Assembly (NCBI GenBank): GCA_021798875.1
Contig: JAJZBN010000006.1
Span: forward strand, 37,993-101,992
Length of the DNA stretch: 64,000 bases
Source of the DNA: a bacterium
GTDB lineage: Bacteria; SZUA-79; Acidulodesulfobacterales; Acidulodesulfobacteraceae
Direction: 5' to 3'
Of this stretch, positions 17,646-24,993 are shown piece after piece (position 1 is the first letter of the stretch; each line of letters opens with the position of its first letter). The notes beneath the pieces are model-generated. The model was not told where the DNA came from and made no database searches. It was given only the letters and a program-made list of their open reading frames with translations. Position numbers and translations under genes: made by a program.

Positions 17646-18599
17646 TTACTTGCATATTTCCTTGCTTAATGCACCTGCATGGCAACGCACCGTTTTAATT
17701 AATTTTCCTCCCATAAAATCTAACCCGTATGTGTAATATTTATCGGCATCTTTTTTAAAATAACCGTAAGACTTTTTCAGATATATGTAATTTCCTGTTT
17801 TAGAATATATCCACCAGTAATAAAGCGCATTTGCAAGTACACCCGAAGGTTTCCCCGACGGATTTTTTACGTCGAAAAATCTGTTTGACTTCCTTATTTT
17901 AACACTTTTTGCATATTTTTTTTTAGGGGTGTTAATTTTACCCGCCAAGTAATTTTCAATATCTTCCTTAGAATTAATATTCATAAAAAATTCAATTTTT
18001 AAATCCGAATTTTTTCTTATTATATCTAATATATTGCAATAATACACGGAAGGCAAAAATCTTGAAATATTTACGGAATCCATAAACGGAAAATTTTTTT
18101 TAAGATTCAATGCGTAATCGTTAAGTATTTCTAAAATTTCAGCCGTTTTTTTTATATTATAAATACCGAGGAGAGGTTCGACGGTGGAATCAGGCCATAA
18201 AGGAACCACCGCTTTTACTTTCTCCTTCTCCATTTTTTTTATAAGTTCGTTTGCCGCCGAAAAATTAAATAAAGGAGCATCGCACTCCATAATAAGTACG
18301 TATTTGCCTTTAACGTGCTTAATGCAACTGTAAATCCCTCTAAGAGGCCCTATAAAGCCGCAGTTTTTATCGTCTACAATTACCGGCGGACAAATATTTA
18401 ATTTTTCTTTTAATATATTGCCATAACGTTCTGCGCTTTCTTTTTCTCTTGCCGAAATTATTATATCTCCGTTTAATTTTAACGCTGTTTCGACAGCTCT
18501 TTCTATAAACGATTTTCCGTTAAAATTAAAAAAAGCTTTATTTTCTCCGAATCTTTTAGATTCGCCGCCTGCAAGTATTATACAGCTTAATTTTTCCAT
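17646..18599 (-). CDS. mobA: MobA-like nucleotidyltransferase with C-terminal extension
   Basis: Residues about 1-215 form a MobA-type NTP transferase: CIILAGGESKRFGENKAF, the acidic metal site LIMECDAPLF, and VVPLWPDSTVEPLLGIYN. MobA adds GMP (or in related enzymes CMP) to molybdopterin. Residues about 225-317 form an extra domain rich in tyrosine and lysine (ANALYYWWIYSKTGNYIYLKK and a C-terminal VRCHAGALSKEICK) that normal MobA (about 190-200 residues) lacks. I do not recognise this extension. The gene lies 23 bp beyond the pterin-synthase-like gene in the same operon. Confidence 0.8.
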   Translation of the reverse strand: MEKLSCIILAGGESKRFGENKAFFNFNGKSFIERAVETALKLNGDIIISAREKESAERYGNILKEKLNICPPVIVDDKNCGFIGPLRGIYSCIKHVKGKYVLIMECDAPLFNFSAANELIKKMEKEKVKAVVPLWPDSTVEPLLGIYNIKKTAEILEILNDYALNLKKNFPFMDSVNISRFLPSVYYCNILDIIRKNSDLKIEFFMNINSKEDIENYLAGKINTPKKKYAKSVKIRKSNRFFDVKNPSGKPSGVLANALYYWWIYSKTGNYIYLKKSYGYFKKDADKYYTYGLDFMGGKLIKTVRCHAGALSKEICK

Positions 18600-18622
18600 T
18601 TAATTAAATAAAACGGCGGCAA

Positions 18623-19108
18623 TCATAATTCTATTTTTATTCTGCCTCTTTGTCCGTGGCCTTCGCTTAACGTGACTTCAAAATAGTTTATGGGGTTAAA
18701 CATTTCCCTGTTTTTTAAATCCGAGGCAAGTTCGCCGGCGAAATAAACCGTCAAATCTTCTATATTTAACGACGGACACTTTATTTTAAAAATATCTGCT
18801 TTCGGTATAAGATACATTTTGTCGTTAATTTCTATCCTATAATGCTGTTCTTCCACGACAATACGCTGAACGCTTTCAGGATAATCGGCTATTAATATTT
18901 TATCTTCAAAAGTAGAACATATTCTTTTTATAACCGCTTTTAAGTTATACAAATGAACTATTCTTCTTTTATTGTCGAATTCTCCGTCTATTAAAACATC
19001 CACGTAATGGAAATGAGGATGTATTCTCGAGCAGTCCCCTCTTCCAGGCACTATATGCATGCATTCAAACGTTAATCCTGCTTCTTTTCCTTTTAGTTCG
19101 ACTATCAT
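18623..19108 (-). CDS. Divergent 6-pyruvoyl-tetrahydropterin synthase/QueD-like protein
   Basis: A 161-residue protein with a COG0720-type active site in altered form. H18, H30 and H32 (IHPHFHYVDV in place of the usual LHGHN) can form the zinc triad. C26 sits three residues before H30 just as the catalytic cysteine does in QueD. The usual LDHxxLN acid-histidine block is replaced by FEDKILIAD. About 35-40 extra residues follow at the C-terminus. A true QueD is encoded separately at 31.3 kb, so this paralogue likely works on another pterin. It is flanked by moaA-like and mobA genes, which points to pterin cofactor synthesis. Confidence 0.65.
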   Translation of the reverse strand: MIVELKGKEAGLTFECMHIVPGRGDCSRIHPHFHYVDVLIDGEFDNKRRIVHLYNLKAVIKRICSTFEDKILIADYPESVQRIVVEEQHYRIEINDKMYLIPKADIFKIKCPSLNIEDLTVYFAGELASDLKNREMFNPINYFEVTLSEGHGQRGRIKIEL

Positions 19109-19130
19109 TAATTTTATTTACCTCTAATAT

Positions 19131-19973
19131 TTAATAATAAAAATTTTTAAGAATGCCGTTAGGGAGAAGCCTCATGCCGCTACATCTGTCGCCGGTAGAC
19201 TTGCAGACGTCTTTTACCTTTGTGCATAACGTAATTTTAGAATTTTTAATTTTAAAAAACTGCCTGTCGTTGGTATCGTCGTTTAAAAAATCTAATCCCG
19301 CCTTCTTTAACGTTAAGTATGGGTCGGCATAAAACTTAGAATACAAAGCATAGTCGGTTTCGTCCGATAATTCTATAAACTGCAAATCGAAATCGTTATT
19401 TACGCAATAATCTATTAATTCGTTTAAAGACGATTTTGCAGAATTTATTTTTTTTAGCAAAATTGCATCTATTTCTACGTTGTATCCGTAATCTTTCAAC
19501 ATTTTCAAACCTGAAAGAACTTCGTACAAATAATCTTTTCCGGTAATATATTTATAAAACTTCGGATCTAACGTATCTAAACTTACCGATATTTTGTCTA
19601 TAATATTAGGGCTAAGGTCTTTTATTCTTTTTCTTATGAGAGTGCCGTTCGTCGTAATATATAGTTTTAAGTCATTGATATGTTTGACCTTATATAAAAG
19701 ATTTTTTAAATCTTTATAGAGCAGAGGTTCGCCGCCGGTAAATTTAATTTTTTTAAGTCCGAAATTTTTAAGCGAATATATGACGTTTATTATATCACCT
19801 GTCTGGATAGTCGAAGAAATTTTTTTGGGAACGCCTTCGTTATGGCAGTAAAAACAGTTTTCATTGCATCTGCCCAAAAGAGAAACTCTTAAGGACGGGA
19901 TTTTAAATTTAAATCTTTCAAAATTTGAATCGTATTCTTTATTTTCAAATAATTCAAATAGATATTGTTTCAT
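19131..19973 (-). CDS. MoaA-like radical SAM protein with non-canonical C-terminus
   Basis: The SAM cluster motif is C36-x3-C40-x2-C43 (RCNENCFYC), followed by IKFTGGEPLLYKDL and SVSLDTLDP, all MoaA-like. In true MoaA a CxxC-x13-C set near the C-terminus binds a second [4Fe-4S] cluster and GTP, and the protein ends in GG. Here the aligned segment reads DRCSGMRLLPNGILKNFYY and stops: the third cysteine is a phenylalanine, the first is missing, and the tail is about 40-50 residues shorter. C250, C257 and C264 could form an alternative site. It starts 8 bp after the moeA-like stop. Its substrate may not be GTP. Confidence 0.75.
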   Translation of the reverse strand: MKQYLFELFENKEYDSNFERFKFKIPSLRVSLLGRCNENCFYCHNEGVPKKISSTIQTGDIINVIYSLKNFGLKKIKFTGGEPLLYKDLKNLLYKVKHINDLKLYITTNGTLIRKRIKDLSPNIIDKISVSLDTLDPKFYKYITGKDYLYEVLSGLKMLKDYGYNVEIDAILLKKINSAKSSLNELIDYCVNNDFDLQFIELSDETDYALYSKFYADPYLTLKKAGLDFLNDDTNDRQFFKIKNSKITLCTKVKDVCKSTGDRCSGMRLLPNGILKNFYY

Positions 19974-19981
19974 AATTATTT

Positions 19982-21274
19982 TTATTGATATTCTATTTCG
20001 TAATCGTTTAAAGTAACGTCTATAATACTTCCGGCTTTTAAATTCGTAATATGCTCTTCCATAACAAAACTGCCGTCGGCTTTTATCATCGGACTTAATG
20101 ATCTTGCGGCGGACGGAGGCTTCGGAGCCGATATTACTTCTGCATATAAAGAATCGCCGATTTTAGTCAGCTTGACTTGAAAATATTTTCTTACGCCTTC
20201 TTCTTTTATTATATCATTTTTTAAAGCAGCTTTAATGGAAGGAAACCTTTTATACAGGTCTTGATAGTTAGACATTCTTTGAATAGCAGGCCTTACGAAC
20301 AGGTCGAACGTAATTAGAACGGAATAAGGCCAGCCTGCAAGCGCAAAAATAGGCGTGCCCTTATTAAGCATACCGAACGACGTCGGCTTGCCTGGAACTA
20401 ATTTTACTCCATGGAACAATAATTTTCCCGTCTTTTCTATTGCGGAAGGAACAAGGTCGTAAAAGTTTTTTATCTCTTTATTTTCCAAAACCAAAAAACT
20501 GGCACCCGTTCCGCCTGTAGATATAATCAGATCGTATTTTAAAGACTCGTCTGCTTCTTTTAATGTTTGAGTTATATTTTCAAAATCATCTTCGACGGCG
20601 CCTATTACTTCAGGAACGCCTCCTGCATCTTTAACTAAAGATTTAAGAACGGTAGTATTTATATCGTATATCCTATTTGTTTTTAATTTTTCGCCGGGCG
20701 CAGTAAGTTCATTTCCACCTGATAATATTCCTACTAAAGGTTTTTTATAAACGGAAACCGAACTCATTCCAATTCCGGATAAGGCGGCAATATCGCAGAA
20801 TCTTATTCTATGGCCTTTTTCAAAAAGGAGTTCCCCCGCCTTAATGTCGTCTCCTATGGGAGATATATACGAACCTTTTTCGACTTTCTTTTTATAAACC
20901 ATATACCCGCCTGCATATTCTTCGGCATCTTCTATTAACAGCACGCTGTCGGCATTCGGAGGGATAGGAGCGCCTGTAGTTACGAAAGCGGCTTCTCCAG
21001 AATTAAGCGGTTTTATCTCCTTTGAGTACCCTGCCGTAATTTGATTTTCAACCCTAAATTTATTAATGTTTCTTTCTAAATAATCGCTTGATATAACGGC
21101 AAAACCGTCAACTGCCGATCTTACGAAAGGCGGAACCTCGTTTTTCGGAATTATATCTTCGGATATTATTCTGCCGAGCGAATCTTCTACTAAAATAATT
21201 TCGCTTTCCTTTATTTTTTTAATATTTTCTGCTGTAATATCAAGTAATGTTTTAGCGGTTTTTTTATCTTGCAT
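19982..21274 (-). CDS. Divergent MoeA-like molybdopterin molybdenum/tungsten transferase
   Basis: MoeA inserts the metal into adenylylated molybdopterin. This 430-residue copy keeps the N-terminal block (RSAVDGFAV), the TTGAPIPPNADSVLLIEDAE motif and the central MogA-like domain (GILSGGNEL). It departs at conserved places: the usual GGVSVGxxD motif reads GGTGASFLVLEN, and PGNPVS reads AGWPYS. A more canonical moeA is at 47.3 kb. Its position in the operon suggests that it serves the oxidoreductase at 22.4 kb, perhaps with tungsten or a modified cofactor. A perfect hairpin lies just upstream of its ATG. Confidence 0.82.
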   Translation of the reverse strand: MQDKKTAKTLLDITAENIKKIKESEIILVEDSLGRIISEDIIPKNEVPPFVRSAVDGFAVISSDYLERNINKFRVENQITAGYSKEIKPLNSGEAAFVTTGAPIPPNADSVLLIEDAEEYAGGYMVYKKKVEKGSYISPIGDDIKAGELLFEKGHRIRFCDIAALSGIGMSSVSVYKKPLVGILSGGNELTAPGEKLKTNRIYDINTTVLKSLVKDAGGVPEVIGAVEDDFENITQTLKEADESLKYDLIISTGGTGASFLVLENKEIKNFYDLVPSAIEKTGKLLFHGVKLVPGKPTSFGMLNKGTPIFALAGWPYSVLITFDLFVRPAIQRMSNYQDLYKRFPSIKAALKNDIIKEEGVRKYFQVKLTKIGDSLYAEVISAPKPPSAARSLSPMIKADGSFVMEEHITNLKAGSIIDVTLNDYEIEYQ

Positions 21275-21292
21275 GGAGTTTTTATTTTTTCA

Positions 21293-21334
21293 AAACAATA
21301 ATAGCCGCCAAACTATCGACGGCTATTATTGTTT
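21293..21334 (-). promoter_or_regulatory. Perfect 15-bp stem-loop in the redox-island transcript
   Basis: AAACAATAATAGCCG and its exact complement CGGCTATTATTGTTT enclose a 12-base loop. The hairpin lies between the stop of the 81-aa gene and the start of the moeA-like gene, both minus strand. No long T-run follows on that strand (TTTTGAAAAAATAAAA), so it is not a standard strong terminator. It may act as an RNA-stability or processing element or as a weak attenuator, keeping the enzyme genes more highly expressed than the cofactor genes downstream. Confidence 0.6.
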
Positions 21335-21342
21335 AAAGTTAA

Positions 21343-21588
21343 TTAAAAATATGGTTCTATGGGATAAGTTTTTATTCCCGCTTTTTTAATAGTCTTTATA
21401 GCTTTTTCTTCTTCTTCTAAACTTACGAATATAGTTGCATGATACGGCGTAACGCTTGCAACGTTTCTTCCAAGTATATGAATGTTTTCTTTTTTCAATG
21501 CTTCTTCAGCCTTATCGAAATCTCCGTTTATATAATCGACTCTTATAGGCGCATTATAAACGGTACCCGACTTTAGTGCCTCTGCCAT
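21343..21588 (-). CDS. Small alpha/beta protein of unknown function, 81 aa
   Basis: An 81-residue soluble protein whose pattern of strands and helices (PIRVDYIN, DKAEEALKKEN, ATIFVSLEEEEKAIKTIKKAG, KTYPIEPYF) suggests a beta-alpha-beta-beta-alpha-beta ferredoxin-like or ACT-like fold. It has no cysteine and no metal motif. It starts 55 bp after the four-cluster ferredoxin gene of the enzyme and is followed by a stem-loop. A role as a small accessory or ligand-sensing subunit is possible but unsupported. I do not recognise the family. Confidence 0.6.
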   Translation of the reverse strand: MAEALKSGTVYNAPIRVDYINGDFDKAEEALKKENIHILGRNVASVTPYHATIFVSLEEEEKAIKTIKKAGIKTYPIEPYF

Positions 21589-21643
21589 AAACAGCCTCCT
21601 TATTTTATATTTAATATTTTTACAAATATGATCAAATATTTAA

Positions 21644-22300
21644 TTATCCGACTTTAACCTCATTATCGGTATCGTTTACGTTTGACGTTCCCATTTGGCT
21701 TGGATTGGGAGCAACAAAACCGAATAAATGTTCCGTTAATTTTCTTGCGGTCTTTTCTCTGTCTATCGTCGATATCCTGTTTATATTGCCGAACCATAAT
21801 GCGTCGGTCGAACACAGAGTTACGCATGCGGGTAGAAGTCCGACGTCGACTCTGTGTTTACAGTAATCGCATTTCGTTACTTTTCCCGTTGCTTCGTTAA
21901 ACTGAGGAGAACCGAAAGGACAAGCGTGTATGCATGATTTACAGCCGATACAGGTATTTGGATCGTTAAATACGATACCGTCCGCTCTTTTCTGCATAGA
22001 ACCCGTAGGACAGGCTTTTACGCATGCGGCATCGTCGCAATGAAAACAGTTCATTGGAAGATAAACCGTTTTTAGCTGACCTTTTTTGATAAAATAAGGT
22101 CCAACCTGTATAACCCTCATTCTGCGGGGCCCGACTGGAAGATTGTGTTCTTTCTTACAAGATACTTCGCAAGACATGCAGCCTATGCATCTTTCTATAT
22201 TTACTTTCATAGAATATTTTGGAGTGGAAGACTTCAGGGTAATCCTGGAAGCTCTTTCTTCTCCAAGGTGAAATCTGTCAAATCCGTATTCCGAAGACAT
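21644..22300 (-). CDS. Four-cluster ferredoxin subunit of the molybdopterin oxidoreductase
   Basis: A 218-residue NrfC/DmsB/PhsB-type protein with CIGCMSCEVSCKKEH, CFHCDDAACVKACPTG, CIGCKSCIHACPFG and CDYCKHRVDVGLLPACVTLC, enough ligands for four [4Fe-4S] clusters. It directly follows the catalytic-subunit gene (110 bp), the usual arrangement for the electron-transfer beta subunit. It has no signal peptide, and no NrfD/PsrC-type membrane anchor gene is nearby, so the complex is probably soluble in the cytoplasm. Confidence 0.88.
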   Translation of the reverse strand: MSSEYGFDRFHLGEERASRITLKSSTPKYSMKVNIERCIGCMSCEVSCKKEHNLPVGPRRMRVIQVGPYFIKKGQLKTVYLPMNCFHCDDAACVKACPTGSMQKRADGIVFNDPNTCIGCKSCIHACPFGSPQFNEATGKVTKCDYCKHRVDVGLLPACVTLCSTDALWFGNINRISTIDREKTARKLTEHLFGFVAPNPSQMGTSNVNDTDNEVKVG

Positions 22301-22410
22301 ATTTATACTCCTATTTTTTATTTAAGTTAAATTTCTTTTAACGTCCGGAAACTTGCGTATTATCATTTTTTCAATGAATTATCTATGCAAATTTCCGGAT
22401 AAATTTAATT

Positions 22411-24954
22411 TTAGTATTTGCGAATATCGCAGGAAACAGGCGTACATTCTACAGGCTCTTTAAAATTAACAAGTTTTTTCCAGCCTATGCTAAGTTCATG
22501 ATATTCTTTCCAATGATTTTTCCATTTACCTACGATAACGTTTTTGTCCTGATGTTTAGGATCCCAAACTTCAGGAAATCTTTTTTGCAAAAATTCCAAC
22601 GTCTTTTTCGCGGTAGCATCAGGATTGGTATCGCCTTTTCTATAAACCCTGCAAAGGACGGCTTTAAACTGTATCTGTCCGTAAACAGGATCTTTTATAA
22701 TATCGTCTATAACTGTATTAATAGATTCATATGGATGAAACGGCTGATATCTGTCAAACCCGAAATTTGCCCATATTCCGTCTTCAGGTACCATTTCGGT
22801 TACCCATGCCGGACCTTCAACCCATCCTCTGTCGTTTTCTACTATAACCATGTCTCCGTCTTCGATGCCCATAACCGCTGCCGTAGCAGGATTTATTTCT
22901 ATATTTCTATCAGGTTCGAGTTCGTCGTTCCACGGCCACCAATGGCCTCCTTCGTGGAAGGACTGCGCTATTCTGGTAGTATTCAGTACTAACGGATACT
23001 TCTTGGCTCTTTCAAAATTTCCGAGAGGCGATTCGGAACCTTCAACCTGCGTAGGAACTTTGTACCAGCCAATTTTTTCCAAAGCTTCCGAGGCTAATTC
23101 TATTTTGCCGGAAGGCGTCGGAAATCTCTTGTCGGATTCGGGATAATTCTCTCCTTCTTTATACATTATCCATTTACCTCTTAAAACGGCTTCATCGTCT
23201 TGGAAGACCGCTTCTTCTTTTGACATTACCGGCCACATTAAGCCGCCTTTCGGATTTTTTTCAGGATTAAGAAGTTCATACGTAATACCTCTTGTGAACG
23301 ACTCCTGTGCATTAAAGAAATCGGTCATTTTAATTTCGTCAACTCTTCCTTTGTCTGGACCTTCTTTATAATATCCCCACGGATTAAATTCAACTTTGTC
23401 GAAATGTCCGGCTTTGCCTTTAAGCCTTTTTGCAAGACCGTCAAAAACATCGATGTCGGCTCTGTGTTCATGCTGATAAGGTATTATTTTGTTGTGCCAC
23501 TGAAGAAGCCTGTTGTTTCCGTGATGGCAAACGCTGTCGGTTTCTACGGAGATTGCAATAGGAAACGCAACGTGACTAAACATATATGTATGATTTGGAT
23601 ATATGGAAAGATGAATATTGATTATATTTTTTTTCATTGCTTCTTCCATTTTCCAGGAATTAGGAAACTGCGGCAGATGGTCGCCGTTCCATATAATACC
23701 TTTAACGGGATAAGGTTTTTCATACATCATGGCATTTATTATGCACGGTACCGAACTGTCTCCCCACGATATTAATTTATCGGTTATCTGAGGTCTTTTA
23801 AAGCCTGGCAGATCATTCAAATCATGTCCATAATTCAGAGGAGGACGGCAGTTATGCAGCCAGTTCCATCCGCCGCCTTTAACGCCTATTGATCCGGTAA
23901 GAGCTAACAATGCCGCTATCGATCTGTTGACGTTGTTCGAGTTATATATCTGCGCCGTACCGAGGTTGCCGGTTACGGATGCCGGTCTTGCCGAACCAAA
24001 TCTTCTTGCGGCTTCTATAATCATTTCTTTTGGAACGTATGTAAGCTTTTCGGCTCTTTCGGGCGACCACTGGGCGCACTCTTTTGCATACTCTTCAAAA
24101 CCCTCAACCCATTTATCGACAAATTCTTTGTTGTAAAGTTTTTCTTTTATTATGATATTGCCCATAGCTAAAAACAATATGGCGTCCGAACCTGAACGGA
24201 TTCTCATGCCTATATCGCATTTTGAAAGCGTTGCGTTAAAACGCGGATCGACGCCTATTAAAAATGCTCCGTTATCTCTTGCATCGAGAAGATGGGTCAT
24301 CGTGATAGTTTCCTGCGCCGCCATATTTGTGCCGACTACGAGAATACACTTGGAGTTTTTCCAATCCTGCGAAGGATTCATAAGCCTGCCGAGTCCTTTT
24401 GCGCCGAAAACGTAGTTCATTGAAACGCCTGGACTTTCACAGCATATAGGCCCTTGTCCGTAAACGTTAGGCGTACCGAATATCCTGGCAAATCTTGCTC
24501 CGCCTTCTTTATTGCCGAACGAAGACCTTCCTGTCCTAAAAACGGTCAAAGCCTCGGGTCCAAATTCGTCATGAAGTTTTATTAATCTTTCGGCCGCAAA
24601 ATCAAGCGCATCATCCCATGAAACCCTTTTAAAATCGTCTGCTAAAGATTTCCTTATCATCGGATGATGTACTCTTAAAGGGTCGTACCACCATTGAATC
24701 TGACCGACTCCCTTGGAACAAAGACCGCCTCTGTTCTGGGGGTGTTCCGGATCTCCCATAACATCGACAATTTTGCCGTCTTTCAAGAATATTTTAAGAC
24801 CGCATCCGCTTTCGCACATATTGGTGCAGGTGGAATAGCGTACAGTGTCGTATTCTTTCGTTGATTCCTGCGGACGATGATCAGGCTTTATTTTTATAAG
24901 CCTGTTATCTTTTACGCGCATGAACTTTTCGTTTTTTAACTCCTCAAAATCCAT
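22411..24954 (-). CDS. Soluble DMSO-reductase-family molybdopterin (or tungstopterin) oxidoreductase
   Basis: An 847-residue catalytic subunit. The [4Fe-4S] ligands are C43, C47, C51 (CTNMCESGC, the C-x3-C-x3-C spacing of DmsA) and C79. The probable metal ligand is C171 or C172 in GPICCESPGV, where formate dehydrogenases have CH. Later motifs include the bis-pterin contacts IRSGSDAILFLAMG and PLVLNTTRIAQSFHEGGHW. There is no twin-arginine signal, so it acts in the cytoplasm. The substrate cannot be deduced; sulfur-compound, arsenical or organic substrates are all open. Its neighbours are an HdrB-like protein upstream and ferredoxin, cofactor and flavoprotein genes downstream. Confidence 0.85.
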   Translation of the reverse strand: MDFEELKNEKFMRVKDNRLIKIKPDHRPQESTKEYDTVRYSTCTNMCESGCGLKIFLKDGKIVDVMGDPEHPQNRGGLCSKGVGQIQWWYDPLRVHHPMIRKSLADDFKRVSWDDALDFAAERLIKLHDEFGPEALTVFRTGRSSFGNKEGGARFARIFGTPNVYGQGPICCESPGVSMNYVFGAKGLGRLMNPSQDWKNSKCILVVGTNMAAQETITMTHLLDARDNGAFLIGVDPRFNATLSKCDIGMRIRSGSDAILFLAMGNIIIKEKLYNKEFVDKWVEGFEEYAKECAQWSPERAEKLTYVPKEMIIEAARRFGSARPASVTGNLGTAQIYNSNNVNRSIAALLALTGSIGVKGGGWNWLHNCRPPLNYGHDLNDLPGFKRPQITDKLISWGDSSVPCIINAMMYEKPYPVKGIIWNGDHLPQFPNSWKMEEAMKKNIINIHLSIYPNHTYMFSHVAFPIAISVETDSVCHHGNNRLLQWHNKIIPYQHEHRADIDVFDGLAKRLKGKAGHFDKVEFNPWGYYKEGPDKGRVDEIKMTDFFNAQESFTRGITYELLNPEKNPKGGLMWPVMSKEEAVFQDDEAVLRGKWIMYKEGENYPESDKRFPTPSGKIELASEALEKIGWYKVPTQVEGSESPLGNFERAKKYPLVLNTTRIAQSFHEGGHWWPWNDELEPDRNIEINPATAAVMGIEDGDMVIVENDRGWVEGPAWVTEMVPEDGIWANFGFDRYQPFHPYESINTVIDDIIKDPVYGQIQFKAVLCRVYRKGDTNPDATAKKTLEFLQKRFPEVWDPKHQDKNVIVGKWKNHWKEYHELSIGWKKLVNFKEPVECTPVSCDIRKY

Positions 24955-24993
24955 TTTTTTACCTCCGTTTTAATTAAAGTATTTTATTTTATT

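Noticed and set aside
22411..24954. Identification of the 847-aa enzyme as acetylene hydratase, thiosulfate reductase or formate dehydrogenase
   Set aside because: General resemblance is shared by the whole DMSO reductase family; no motif that I can see singles out one substrate, and the CC at 171-172 differs from the formate dehydrogenase CH.
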